A stretch of DNA of 64,000 nucleotides from Dokdonella sp. (GCA_019634795.1 JAHCAR010000005.1:62001-126000); one strand, 5' to 3'; positions 1-7,808 are shown, counted from the first letter of the stretch. The notes: generated by a model not told the origin, from the letters alone. Translations and numbers: made by a program.

Positions 1-491
1 TGCCGCGTCGCCTCGCCGACCTGGCAATAGATCGCCGTACGAAACTGGAAACGCGCGCGCAAGGCGGTTTGCGCGCCCGCGCCGCTGGCCTCGCCGGGAG
101 CCTGCGGTTGCAGCACCTCGTCGAAGATCAGCATCGCGCGGTGTTCACCGGGCGCCAGTTGCACGGCGGGCCGGATCGAAAAACGCACGGCCTGGGAATC
201 ACCCGGCGGGATCGTGAATTCGATCGGATTGACGACGACCCATTGATCGAGGGTCGTGTCCGTGCTCGGGAGGATGCGAATCTGGCCTGCCTCGTCGAAG
301 TCCCAGCTGACCACACTGACCTTGACCTGCTTGGGGTCCTTGGTCAGGTTGAACAGACGATAGGCGTGCGTACCCTGGGCTTCTGCCAGGCCAAGGTCGA
401 AATACTGCGGGCTGAATCCGACCTGGGCCATGGCTGCGCCACTGGCAAGGCAGACTATCAGGCAAAGTACTCGCGAGAATCGGGCGTACAT
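1..491 (-). CDS. Periplasmic fimbrial chaperone, PapD-like (partial, C-terminus outside window)
   Basis: This frame reads 163 codons from an ATG at 491 and runs off the left edge. Residues 1-22 form a signal peptide (hydrophobic LCLIVCLASGAAMA, cleavage after AMA). The mature part starts VGFSPQYFDLG and continues as an immunoglobulin-like beta fold, with YRLFNLT, an IPPGDS turn and a GEHRAMLIFDE strand. These are the layout and strand signatures of the N-terminal domain of chaperone-usher chaperones, which fold and cap pilin subunits in the periplasm. The start abuts the stop of the upstream gene (TGA at 492-494), so the two are probably translationally coupled. An usher and tip adhesin would be expected further left, outside the window. 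The family call is from fold features and operon context, not from close similarity. Confidence 0.75.
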   Translation of the reverse strand, partial: MYARFSRVLCLIVCLASGAAMAQVGFSPQYFDLGLAEAQGTHAYRLFNLTKDPKQVKVSVVSWDFDEAGQIRILPSTDTTLDQWVVVNPIEFTIPPGDSQAVRFSIRPAVQLAPGEHRAMLIFDEVLQPQAPGEASGAGAQTALRARFQFRTAIYCQVGEATR

Positions 492-1073
492 TCAGAATCC
501 TTCGGTGCGGAGTACGAGCCGGCCGGAGTACTGGCCAGCGTGTTGTAGCGTTGCGCTCGGAATCTGCAAGGCGATGCCTCCCTCCAGAACGCGGCTGCCG
601 GATTGTTCCAGGCGCACGCTCACAGGGCGCTCCAGAACGGCAACCGGAATCGATACCTCCTCATGCCCGAGCAGGGACAACCTTCCGGGTTCCCCGCGCA
701 GCGATTCGACGCTCGCCGATACCTGCGCACGGGACGGACTTCCCGCAGGAACCGTCAGTCGCCAGATCCGGACCAGCTCGCGCTGGATGAGCGGATTGAT
801 CGGCTGGGTGGGGAGGGCGTAGCGGGCGCCGAGCTGCGAGGCACCGAATGCCATGGCCGTAGCCTCGGCTGCTCCCGACGTCGTGGCTGTAGCGGGCGCA
901 AGATCATTGAAGCGGATCGGCTCCAGGTGCAGATTGGCCTGCAGCGTTTCCATGACAGCCAAACCCCATTGCTGAGGGGCCTGCGCCGAAGGAATGCCGG
1001 GGACGGCCCTGGGGCTGGCAGAGACGGCCAGGCCCAGGGCGAGGGTCAACGAGAGCGCCGCGGCCATTGACAT
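492..1073 (-). CDS. Secreted fimbria-associated protein of unknown family
   Basis: The predicted protein has 193 residues. Residues 1-20 are a hydrophobic Sec signal (MSMAAALSLTLALGLAVSAS). The mature chain is cysteine-free and ends with a strand pattern, AGQYSGRLVLRTEGF, like the last strands of pilin and DUF4402-like secreted proteins (AGxYxGxLxV). It sits between a pilin-like gene (33 bp upstream) and the chaperone gene directly downstream, so it is probably a minor subunit or assembly partner of the same fimbria. An AGGGG-like ribosome-binding sequence lies about 7 bases before the ATG. No named family can be assigned with confidence. Confidence 0.6.
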   Translation of the reverse strand: MSMAAALSLTLALGLAVSASPRAVPGIPSAQAPQQWGLAVMETLQANLHLEPIRFNDLAPATATTSGAAEATAMAFGASQLGARYALPTQPINPLIQRELVRIWRLTVPAGSPSRAQVSASVESLRGEPGRLSLLGHEEVSIPVAVLERPVSVRLEQSGSRVLEGGIALQIPSATLQHAGQYSGRLVLRTEGF

Positions 1074-1106
1074 GAACAGACCCCTGGTTTGCGGGCTCCG
1101 ACGGCG

Positions 1107-1799
1107 TCAGGTACCGCTGACAGTCAGGACGTAGTTGCTGTCGCCGGTGGCGGACGCGCTGCTCGAGTACAAGCCTGAAGCCGTTGCGTTGGCCATGTTC
1201 AGGGTCAGGGCGACATTGCCCTGCTGCGCATTGACCAGGCCTGGATCGGCAAACGTGACTGCCGTGGTGTTGTTGCCCGAAACGACCGGCGTCGTCGAAA
1301 CGAGCGGTGCGCTGAGGACGATGGTCTGCGGCCCGGTGCCAGCCAGCGACAGAGTGGTGCTGGTTCCGAGCGCAATGCTGACCGTCGTGTTGGCACTGGT
1401 GCCACCGATCGCGCGCACGGCCCAGACGTTCTGCAGGGTCAGCGGGATCAGTGCTGCGCTGAAGCCGCCCGGATTCGCTCCGATCGCGCCATTGGCAGTC
1501 AGACCACTGGCGCCACCCGATGCCGTCAGCGCGCCGGTCGCGCCCAGATCGCAGTTGGCGGCGGAAGTGCTGTAGATCGCACTGACCGTACCGCTTCCAC
1601 AAAGCATTCCAGCCAGGGCCGTGGACGGAACCGTGACGTTCACGGTCGAGAAATAGTAGAGCAGGGTGATCGGGCTGAGGGTGACGTTGAGGTCGACCAC
1701 CGCATTCTGGGCACTTGCGGAATTGGCCCCGAACAGGGCGCCGGCGATGACGAGCGAGGCACCGAAGCGCGTGCCGCGACGGGCAAAGATAGTACGCAT
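1107..1799 (-). CDS. Putative major fimbrial subunit (pilin-like secreted protein)
   Basis: The protein has 230 residues from the ATG at 1799, chosen because the signal peptide MRTIFARRGTRFGASLVIAG followed by ALFGANSASAQ then begins properly; the frame itself opens 23 codons earlier. The mature protein is rich in Ala, Ser, Thr, Gly and Val with few charges. It has exactly two cysteines, in MLCGSG and AANCDLG about 20 residues apart, which could form the disulfide seen in many chaperone-usher pilins. It is the first gene of a minus-strand cluster with a secreted partner and a PapD-like chaperone, which supports a structural subunit exported to the surface. Expression is probably controlled by the leader and terminator upstream (1880-2072). 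Subunit identity is inferred from composition and context. Confidence 0.6.
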   Translation of the reverse strand: MRTIFARRGTRFGASLVIAGALFGANSASAQNAVVDLNVTLSPITLLYYFSTVNVTVPSTALAGMLCGSGTVSAIYSTSAANCDLGATGALTASGGASGLTANGAIGANPGGFSAALIPLTLQNVWAVRAIGGTSANTTVSIALGTSTTLSLAGTGPQTIVLSAPLVSTTPVVSGNNTTAVTFADPGLVNAQQGNVALTLNMANATASGLYSSSASATGDSNYVLTVSGT

Positions 1800-1879
1800 G
1801 ACCTGATTTTCTCTCTGTGTTGACGAAATGGATTGACGTTTCATGCGCCTTTTCGACAAGTCGCGCATTCACGTCGTTG

Positions 1880-1920
1880 AAAAAAACTCCCAAGATTCGG
1901 GCCTCCGGCCGTCATCTTGG
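1880..1920 (-). terminator. Intrinsic terminator in the leader of the pilin operon
   Basis: On the minus strand CCAAGAT and ATCTTGG form a 7-bp outer stem around an inner GGCC/GGCC stem, followed by GAG and seven consecutive T residues. This is a textbook rho-independent terminator. It points toward the pilin gene and lies 81 bases before its ATG with no gene between, so it looks like an attenuator in the operon leader rather than the end of a coding gene. Confidence 0.75.
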
Positions 1921-2055
1921 TCCCCCGTGCAGCGAATCCATCGCCAGACAGTTCTTGAAACCTGCGCCCCCCCGGGCGGGGGCTTCGAAATCCTGTGGCT
2001 GCCCCGACGGGGCTCTTTGCGCCTTCACCCGGATGTCGGGTTTGTATGCAGGCAA
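1921..2055 (-). promoter_or_regulatory. Structured 5' leader of the pilin operon (candidate riboregulator)
   Basis: Reading the minus strand, the leader contains a stem ACCCG/CGGGT (2037-2041 with 2027-2031), a GCCU/AGGC closing helix, the single-stranded word GCGCAAAG (2022-2015), a stem GCCCC/GGGGC (2001-2013), then GCAGCC and a C/G-rich hairpin near 1970-1980. It ends in the intrinsic terminator at 1880-1920. The order CAAACC, hairpin, CGCAAAG, hairpin, CAGCC recalls the c-di-GMP-I (GEMM) class. However, the P2 loop is not a GNRA tetraloop and the junctions are longer than consensus, so I do not assign a class. Confidence 0.45.
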
Positions 2056-2072
2056 TGCCAGATTCATGCCAA
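2056..2072 (-). promoter_or_regulatory. Candidate sigma-54 promoter of the pilin operon
   Basis: The minus strand reads TTGGCATGAATCTGGCA. Compared with the RpoN consensus TGGCACG-N4-TTGCW it keeps the invariant GG and GC at the correct 12-base offset and differs at two positions. Transcription would start near 2045, giving a leader of about 245 bases. RpoN control of pilin genes is common in gammaproteobacteria. I did not identify an enhancer site. Confidence 0.45.
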
Positions 2073-2222
2073 CTGCGTCACACATTCGAGATTCGGCAGC
2101 TCGGCAATGAGAAGTCTGGCACGTATTCCGCGTCGGCAGGGCCGGCTTGTTGCCAATGTTTTAGAATCGTAAGGGCCGCGACGACATCTGCACTGCTCCG
2201 CAGCCGGTCCAATGCCGACCGG

Positions 2223-2263
2223 TTGATCTCCATCAAGGTGCGGAATATTCCGACCGCTAGACT
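2223..2263 (+). promoter_or_regulatory. FNR/ANR-type promoter of the first uspA gene
   Basis: TTGATCTCCATCAA at 2223-2236 is a perfect FNR/ANR half-site pair (TTGAT-N4-ATCAA). A TAGACT -10 element follows at 2258-2263. With a start near 2271 the box centre (2229.5) lies at -41.5, the class II activator position. This indicates induction of the stress gene under oxygen limitation. Confidence 0.75.
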
Positions 2264-2303
2264 GCAAGTGACGGAATCCGCCGTTGTCACGGAATCTGCC
2301 GGC

Positions 2304-2741
2304 ATGTTCAGACACATCCTCATACCCACAGACGGCTCGGAACGCTCCCTCGAAGCCATCGAGAACGGGATCAGGCTGGCCAGCGAGCTTGGCGCCAGGG
2401 TCACCGGCTACCACGCGACCCAGGATTTCGCCGCGATCGCCTATCGCGCCGAAATGCTCGAGGTGACTCGGGAACACTACATGGCCCAGGCAAGACTGCG
2501 TGCCACGACGGCGCTCGACGAAGTGCGCCACCGGGCCAAACTGGCCGGCGTCGAGTGTGACGTCGAATCCACCGCCCATGAGCATCCGCACCGCGGAATC
2601 ATCGAGTCGGCCGAGCGAAACGGCTGCGATCTGATCCTGATGGCCTCGCATGGCCGCAAGGACATCCAGGGGCTGCTGCTCGGCAGCGAAACCCAGAAGG
2701 TGCTGACGCACAGCAAGATTCCGGTGCTCGTTTATCGCTGA
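2304..2741 (+). CDS. Universal stress protein, UspA family
   Basis: This is a single-domain Usp of 145 residues starting MFRHILIPTDGSERS. It has the N-terminal beta strand and the Asp of the nucleotide-binding family, and a C-terminal ATP-binding signature MASHGRKDIQGLLLGSETQKVL, i.e. the G-x2-G-x9-G-S/T type. The start at 2304 is chosen because the family begins at this methionine; the frame is open for about 300 bases upstream but that part is not conserved-looking. It is monocistronic and preceded by an FNR/ANR box at -41.5, so it probably acts during hypoxia or stationary stress. It is a paralogue of the gene at 3657-4094, with the same length and near-identical C-terminus (GSETQKVLTHS). 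Confidence 0.9.
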   Translation: MFRHILIPTDGSERSLEAIENGIRLASELGARVTGYHATQDFAAIAYRAEMLEVTREHYMAQARLRATTALDEVRHRAKLAGVECDVESTAHEHPHRGIIESAERNGCDLILMASHGRKDIQGLLLGSETQKVLTHSKIPVLVYR

Positions 2742-2994
2742 GCGGGTTCGAGTGGCAGCAAGAATTGGCTTTAATATCAGAAGCTTGCGACGCGAAGCGG
2801 CTGCGCCGCTGGGGCGGCAGGAATCCGGTTGCGAAGCATTTCGTCGCCGAAAGTGGGCTGTCCGGGCGCAGATGATACCGTGGCATCGCCATGACCTGGA
2901 CCCCGTGCAGCGCGAAGCCGCATGGGGCGTGCAGGGTGGACCTGACCCGCTTCATTGCTAAACTCGGGCCTGATTCCGCCCAGGAGCGAACGGT

Positions 2995-3423
2995 TTGCCA
3001 AACATTGCCTCAGTTCTGAAAGACGAGATCACGCGCCTTTGCCGCAAGGAAATACGCGCCCAGCTCGAGCCGATCCGGAGTTCCTCGTCCACATATCGCC
3101 GCGATATCGCCGAGCTCAAGCGTCGACTCGCGCAACTGGAACGGGAAAACACCCGGTTGCAGAAGGGAATTGCTTCGAAAAAGGAGGAGCCGACGGACAA
3201 TGGACCGAAGCTGCGCTTCGTGCCCAAGGGCCTCGGTTCGCTGCGCAAGCGCCTGGGCCTCTCGATCGAAGACTTCGCGACTTTGCTCGGCGTAAGTCCG
3301 CAGAGCATCTACAACTGGCAGTCAGGAAAGACCGTGCCGAGACGGGCCCAGCTCGAGAAGCTCGCGGCGGTTCGCTCGATCGGCAAGCGTGAGGCGCGCC
3401 AGATGCTTGAATCGGGCGAGTAG
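2995..3423 (+). CDS. Small coiled-coil/HTH DNA-binding protein
   Basis: The 142-residue protein starts at a TTG with AGGAG eight bases upstream. Residues 30-60 form a charged heptad-like coiled coil (RRDIAELKRRLAQLERENTRL). Residues 80-125 form a helix-turn-helix of the XRE/Cro type: LRKRLGLSIEDFATLLGVS followed by the recognition helix PQSIYNWQSGK. The layout suggests a dimeric repressor or nucleoid-type regulator. It lies between two uspA genes, and a strong hairpin terminator follows at 3441-3466. A TGC-TAAACT extended -10 at 2956-2964 could serve as promoter. The rest of 2742-2994 holds nothing I can identify. The target is unknown; a role in regulating the adjacent stress genes is only a guess from position. 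Confidence 0.75.
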   Translation: MPNIASVLKDEITRLCRKEIRAQLEPIRSSSSTYRRDIAELKRRLAQLERENTRLQKGIASKKEEPTDNGPKLRFVPKGLGSLRKRLGLSIEDFATLLGVSPQSIYNWQSGKTVPRRAQLEKLAAVRSIGKREARQMLESGE

Positions 3424-3440
3424 AAGCGCAGCCGGCGCCT

Positions 3441-3466
3441 GCCGTGCCGTGGTTGCGGCACGGTTT
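3441..3466 (+). terminator. Intrinsic terminator after the HTH gene
   Basis: CCGTGCCG and CGGCACGG form a perfect 8-bp stem with a 6-base loop, followed by TTT, 18 bases after the stop codon. A second hairpin, GCCCGGC/GCCGGGC at 3625-3646, lies just past the stop of the converging uspA gene but has no T-run on that strand. Confidence 0.7.
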
Positions 3467-3656
3467 CATCTACTTGAGTCAATCCGGCGGGGCATTTCAA
3501 ATTTTGCAGGGAATTGGGGCGATTCAAGGCCGCGGCCCGCATACCGTTTGTATGCACAATGCATATTATGTCAAATACGGTTTGAGCCCTGATTCTGCCG
3601 CACGCTCCTCTGCCCGCCGACGCGGCCCGGCTTGGCCGCGCCGGGCGCCCTCAAGA

Positions 3657-4094
3657 TCAGCGAAAGACCAGAACCGGCACCCTGCTATGCGTCAATACCT
3701 TCTGCGTTTCGCTGCCTATCAGCAGGCTTTCGATGCCACCCCGACCGTGCGAGGCCATCGCGATAAGGTCGCAGCCGGCGCCGTCAGTCTCGTCGACAAT
3801 TGCCCGCCAAGGGTGGTTGTGGACCGTTGAACGCACTTCCATCTTCACTCCGGCCTGGGCGGCCAGCTTGCTTGCCTCCGCCAGGGTTCGTTCGACACGC
3901 TCTCTGGCCGCAGACAGATAGGCTTCGCGCGTTATCGCAAGCATCTCCATCTGGTAACCAAGGGCATCGTAATCGGGCATGACGTGCAAACAGGTCAGGC
4001 TCGCGCCGGACTGGCCGGCGAGCTTGATCGCATTCTTCAGCGCCTCGGTGGCGAGCTCGGTTCCGTCAGTTGGCACGAGAATGTGCTTGAACAT
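3657..4094 (-). CDS. Universal stress protein, UspA family (second copy)
   Basis: This 145-residue UspA protein starts MFKHILVPTDGTELA. The ATG at 4094 follows AAGGAGGAGG by a few bases, which fixes the start over an in-frame ATG 11 codons upstream. The ATP-binding motif is MASHGRGGIESLLIGSETQKVL. It shares length, domain plan and the C-terminal GSETQKVLTHS segment with the gene at 2304-2741, so the two probably arose by duplication. An FNR/ANR-like box is centred 41.5 bases before its predicted transcription start. A role in survival under low oxygen or energy stress is expected for ANR-controlled Usp proteins. Confidence 0.9.
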   Translation of the reverse strand: MFKHILVPTDGTELATEALKNAIKLAGQSGASLTCLHVMPDYDALGYQMEMLAITREAYLSAARERVERTLAEASKLAAQAGVKMEVRSTVHNHPWRAIVDETDGAGCDLIAMASHGRGGIESLLIGSETQKVLTHSRVPVLVFR

Positions 4095-4132
4095 GTGGAC
4101 CTCCTCCTTCTCGGCTGGTTGCATCAATGTTC

Positions 4133-4174
4133 AAACTAGCAGGCACGATGCATTGCGCTCTTGATGCAGATCAT
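4133..4174 (-). promoter_or_regulatory. FNR/ANR-type promoter of the second uspA gene
   Basis: The minus strand reads ATGATCTGCATCAA at 4174-4161, one mismatch from TTGAT-N4-ATCAA. A TAGTTT -10 lies at 4138-4133. With a start near 4126 the box centre is at -41.5, the same geometry as at the other uspA promoter. Confidence 0.65.
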
Positions 4175-4243
4175 GCAGAAGCTCGATGATGATTCGACGA
4201 TCCGGCAGACGCCGGACGGCCTTGCCAGGGTTGCCCGGTCCGA

Positions 4244-6154
4244 TCAGCGCAACCAGCGTGTCTCGAATTCGGCCATCGATACCGGTCGGCCGAGATGGAA
4301 GCCCTGCAGATGATCACATTCGCAATCGCTGAGCATCCGCATCTGGGCGGGCGTCTCAATGCCTTCGGCTACCACTTCGAGTGACAGGTTGTGCGCCAGT
4401 TTGATCAGAGTCTCGATGATGGCGCCATAGCGCGGATCGTCGATGGCCCGATTCACGAACATGCGGTCGATCTTGACTGTGGACAGCGGCAGTTGGGCGA
4501 GATGGGTGATCGAGGCATAGCCTGTCCCGAAGTCATCGAGGGACAGTCCAATGCCGGCGGACGCGAGACGGTTGATCACCGACAAATCGCGCTCCTGGTT
4601 GGTCAGCAGGGTGTTTTCCGTAACCTCGACCGAAACGGCATTGGCGGGCAATCCTGCCTGCGCCACTGCTGCGATGAGTAGATCGGGAAAATCGGCACGT
4701 GTGAGCTGGACCGACGAGAGGTTGATGGCTATGACGAAGCCCGGACTCTTGATCGCTCGCCACCTGACTACCTGCTCGAACAGGCCGCCGAGCAAGGGCC
4801 ATTGCATCAGTGCGAGCAGTCCGCTGTCCTCAGCGACCTGAAGAAAATCCACCGGCTCCAGAAGGCCGCGTTGCGGGTGTTGCCAGCGAATCAGGGCTTC
4901 GGCCCCGTGCAGGCGTCCGTCTCGGGAGAAGACCGGTTGCAGGTGAAAGAAGAATTCGGAGGCTTCGATCGCTCGCCGAATGTCCGCTTCGAGCTCCAGC
5001 CGGCGACGAATCGGCTCCTCCATGCCAGACTCGAAGATCTGCACGAAATCGTGCCCTGCCCGCGCTGCCGAGTTTTGCGCGATTTCAGCGTCACGCAGTA
5101 CATCGAGCGCTGACTCGTAGTGACGGATGGACGGCACCAGGCCGATGCTGAAGCGAAGGCGGACATCCTGCCCGTCGATGAGCATGCCGTCCTGCATTTT
5201 CCGGCGCAGATCGGTTGCCCGTTGCACGGCTTCCATGACGCCCCTTTCACCGACCAGCAACAATGCAAACTCGTCGTTGCCCATGCGCCCGGCCAGTTCC
5301 CCGCGGCGGACACCCTGCTCGAGGCGCGCCGCGGTTTCGCGCAGCAGCTGGTCGCCGAATGCCGGGCCGAAGGCCTTGGCAAATTCGCCGAATCCATCGA
5401 CATCGAGGACCAGAAGGGCGGCGTCGCCATCCTTGCGGGCCGACTCGAGGCGTTCCAGGAACAGCGCACGATTGGCCAATCCGGTCAACTGGTCATGGAA
5501 CAGCGCGTGCTGGCGTTCGCGCTCCGACTTGCGCAACAGTTCGAATTCCATGACCTGGGAGCACAGGGCGCCCATCGCCGCGGCGAAGATGCGCTCCGTG
5601 ACGAGCCACTCCCTCGGCGAACCCGTGTGTTCATGGCAAAGGATTCCGATCAGCTCGCCGAACTGGCGCACCGGAACATCGAGCATGGCGCCGATGCCGA
5701 GCGGTTTCAGATAGTCATCCGCGAGCTGGCGGGTGCGCGGATCCAGCTGGGCATCGGCCACTGCCAGGGTGAGCAGACCCTGCAACGACTGGAAGTAGTC
5801 CGGAGCGACTTCGGCGGGCAGGCGCATATCGGGATGGGAAATGCCCTTCCCTTTCTCATGGAGGGCAACGCAGACGATGGCGGTCAGTCCGGGCTCGAAC
5901 AGCCAGAGACTGACGCGATCGACCTCGAGGGCCTCGGCAGCGGTGATCAGCAGGCGCTTGCGCACCGCATCGGCATCGTGAAACGGCGTGCAGGCGAGCG
6001 TGAGCAAGGCGTCGCGCAGTCGTATCCAGTGCGGATCGCTATCCATCGATGCGATATCGGCGCTGGCCTCGACCACGTTTCCCTGTCTCATTGTCTGCTG
6101 TCGTCGGATTTCCCCGGAAACCGAAGTGTACGCCGACATCCTTCGCACCGGCAC
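4244..6154 (-). CDS. GAF-GGDEF-EAL protein, probable c-di-GMP phosphodiesterase
   Basis: The protein has about 636 residues, with the start uncertain between a GTG at 6154 and ATGs at 6139 or 6091. Domains in order are a GAF sensor (about 45-205), a GGDEF domain (about 215-375) and an EAL domain (about 390-630). The GGDEF signature is GNDEF, with Asn in place of the second Gly, so cyclase activity is doubtful. The EAL domain keeps the catalytic set: EALIRW, INLSS, VTENTL, DDFGTGYAS, KIDRMFV and AEGIET. It therefore most likely hydrolyses c-di-GMP, with the GGDEF and GAF parts sensing ligands. No membrane segment or signal peptide is visible, so it is probably cytoplasmic. It stands alone, 33 bp downstream of the SDR gene. 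Confidence 0.85.
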   Translation of the reverse strand: MPVRRMSAYTSVSGEIRRQQTMRQGNVVEASADIASMDSDPHWIRLRDALLTLACTPFHDADAVRKRLLITAAEALEVDRVSLWLFEPGLTAIVCVALHEKGKGISHPDMRLPAEVAPDYFQSLQGLLTLAVADAQLDPRTRQLADDYLKPLGIGAMLDVPVRQFGELIGILCHEHTGSPREWLVTERIFAAAMGALCSQVMEFELLRKSERERQHALFHDQLTGLANRALFLERLESARKDGDAALLVLDVDGFGEFAKAFGPAFGDQLLRETAARLEQGVRRGELAGRMGNDEFALLLVGERGVMEAVQRATDLRRKMQDGMLIDGQDVRLRFSIGLVPSIRHYESALDVLRDAEIAQNSAARAGHDFVQIFESGMEEPIRRRLELEADIRRAIEASEFFFHLQPVFSRDGRLHGAEALIRWQHPQRGLLEPVDFLQVAEDSGLLALMQWPLLGGLFEQVVRWRAIKSPGFVIAINLSSVQLTRADFPDLLIAAVAQAGLPANAVSVEVTENTLLTNQERDLSVINRLASAGIGLSLDDFGTGYASITHLAQLPLSTVKIDRMFVNRAIDDPRYGAIIETLIKLAHNLSLEVVAEGIETPAQMRMLSDCECDHLQGFHLGRPVSMAEFETRWLR

Positions 6155-6187
6155 TGACGCAGCGAATGGCAGGAGTGCACCTGGTTC

Positions 6188-7771
6188 CTACCAGTCGGTC
6201 GGCTTGTAGTCTTTCAGGAACTTGCCCCAGACGTGCTCACCGCTGTTGATGCCGTGGATGATCGGGTCGACGATGCGGGCGGCGCCATCGACGATATCGA
6301 GTGGCGGATGGAAGCGCTCCTCGGCGACCTTGCGGGCGGCGATTTCGATCGGGTCCTCGTCGGTGACCCAGCCCGTATCGACGCTGTTCATGTGGATGCC
6401 GTCGTTGTGGTAGTCGGTGGCCGCCGTGCGCGTCATCATGTTCAGCGCGGCCTTGGCCATGTTCGTGTGCGGGTGCTTGGTGGTCTTGAAGTTCCGGTAG
6501 AACTGCCCTTCCACGGCCGACACGTTGACGATGTGCTTGTCGCGTCCCGGCGTGCGCAGCATCAGTGGCTTCAGCCGCGCATTGATGATGAATGGTGCGA
6601 TCGCATTGACCAGTTGCACCTCGAGCAGCTCGATGGACGGCACTTCGGCCATCTGCAGGCGCCAGGAATTGCGCCCACGCAGATCGACCTGCTGCAGGTC
6701 CTGGTCGAGGCGGCCCTCGGGGAAAAGGTGCTTTTGGGCGAGCAAGTCCTCGGGCAGCAGTTTCAGTTGCGAGAGCTCTGCTGCACGCATCAGTCCCGCC
6801 GCCGCGTCAGCGGACCGCGGAGCGATCCGCATGCCCTGCCCCGTTTCGCCTTCATACATCCCGGCGCTGCGCAGGCCCTCGTAGCTGCCGATCAGCCTGC
6901 GCACGCTTTCCGGCACATCGGCCAGCGCAGCGCTCTCCGCTTCCATCATGTGGGCATAGAACTCGGGCGGTCGGCGCACGGTCTGGCAGGCATTGTTGAT
7001 GATGAAATCGAGACGCGGGTGCGTTTTCAGCAGTTCGCTGCAGAACGCTTCGACGCTGGGCGTGTGGCGCAGGTCGAGACCGAAGATCTCGAGGCGATGG
7101 CCCCAGTCGGCGAAATCGGGCTCGTTTGCGTAGCGTGTTGCCGAATCGCGCGGAAAGCGCGTCGTCACGATCAGTCCGGCTCCGGCGCGCAGCAGTTTCA
7201 GGCCGGCCTGGTAGCCGATCTTGACGCGTCCGCCGGTGAGCAGGGCGACGCGCCCGCGCAGATCGGCCAGTTCACTGCGCTTGGCGTAGTTGAACGAGGC
7301 GCAGTCGGGGCACAGCTGGTCGTAAAAATGGTGGATCAGCGAATACTTCTGCTTGCACACGTAGCAATGCTGCGGCATGACCGATTCACGCGGCGGGTCC
7401 GTCTCGTCGCTGTCGCGGGCGACGAAACCCTCGGGCGGAAACACGTTCGGCGTCGTGAACACGGGCCTTGCGCGCAACTGGCGGATGCCGGTCGCGTTGA
7501 GCAGGGCTTCGTCGCGGTCGATCTGCGACTGGATGCGTTCTCGTTCGGCCGCCTTCATGCGCTGGCGCCTCGATACCGGGTCCGGATGGTAAACGCCGGC
7601 GACGGCCTGATGCAGGCGCCGGCGATCCTCGGCAGGCAACTGCTCGAGCAGGCTCCAGTCCTCGGCGACGGCCTGCAGGATCGCGGTCGCGGCACGCAGG
7701 CGTTCGACCAGATCGGTCGCGTCGGCCACTTCAGCGGATTCGGTTGTTCGGTGGTTCACGTCGGGCGTCAT
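6188..7771 (-). CDS. SDR-family oxidoreductase with N-terminal extension and zinc ribbon
   Basis: The protein has 527 residues from the ATG at 7771, which starts 38 bp after orn; upstream open frame looks non-genic. Residues 1-130 are a charged helical region. Residues 133-155 hold CYVC and CPDC pairs of a likely zinc ribbon. A Rossmann SDR domain follows from about 165, with TGGRVKIGY in place of TGxxxGIG and INNAC for NNAG. In the active-site region NVSAVEGQ keeps the Ser and NMAKAAL keeps the Lys, but the residue four before the Lys is Thr, not the usual Tyr. The substrate is unknown and normal SDR catalysis is questionable. Confidence 0.75.
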   Translation of the reverse strand: MTPDVNHRTTESAEVADATDLVERLRAATAILQAVAEDWSLLEQLPAEDRRRLHQAVAGVYHPDPVSRRQRMKAAERERIQSQIDRDEALLNATGIRQLRARPVFTTPNVFPPEGFVARDSDETDPPRESVMPQHCYVCKQKYSLIHHFYDQLCPDCASFNYAKRSELADLRGRVALLTGGRVKIGYQAGLKLLRAGAGLIVTTRFPRDSATRYANEPDFADWGHRLEIFGLDLRHTPSVEAFCSELLKTHPRLDFIINNACQTVRRPPEFYAHMMEAESAALADVPESVRRLIGSYEGLRSAGMYEGETGQGMRIAPRSADAAAGLMRAAELSQLKLLPEDLLAQKHLFPEGRLDQDLQQVDLRGRNSWRLQMAEVPSIELLEVQLVNAIAPFIINARLKPLMLRTPGRDKHIVNVSAVEGQFYRNFKTTKHPHTNMAKAALNMMTRTAATDYHNDGIHMNSVDTGWVTDEDPIEIAARKVAEERFHPPLDIVDGAARIVDPIIHGINSGEHVWGKFLKDYKPTDW

Positions 7772-7808
7772 GCGGCTGGCAGGCCGCACATGATCGCACG
7801 CGGAGGGC

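Noticed and set aside
1921-2060. Firm assignment of the pilin leader as a c-di-GMP-I riboswitch
   Set aside because: Some signature words match, but the P2 loop is not GNRA, junctions are too long, and the predicted sigma-54 start would cut off the 5' strand of P1.
2752-2961. A short plus-strand frame between uspA and the HTH gene
   Set aside because: It has no ribosome-binding site and a composition like random high-GC sequence.
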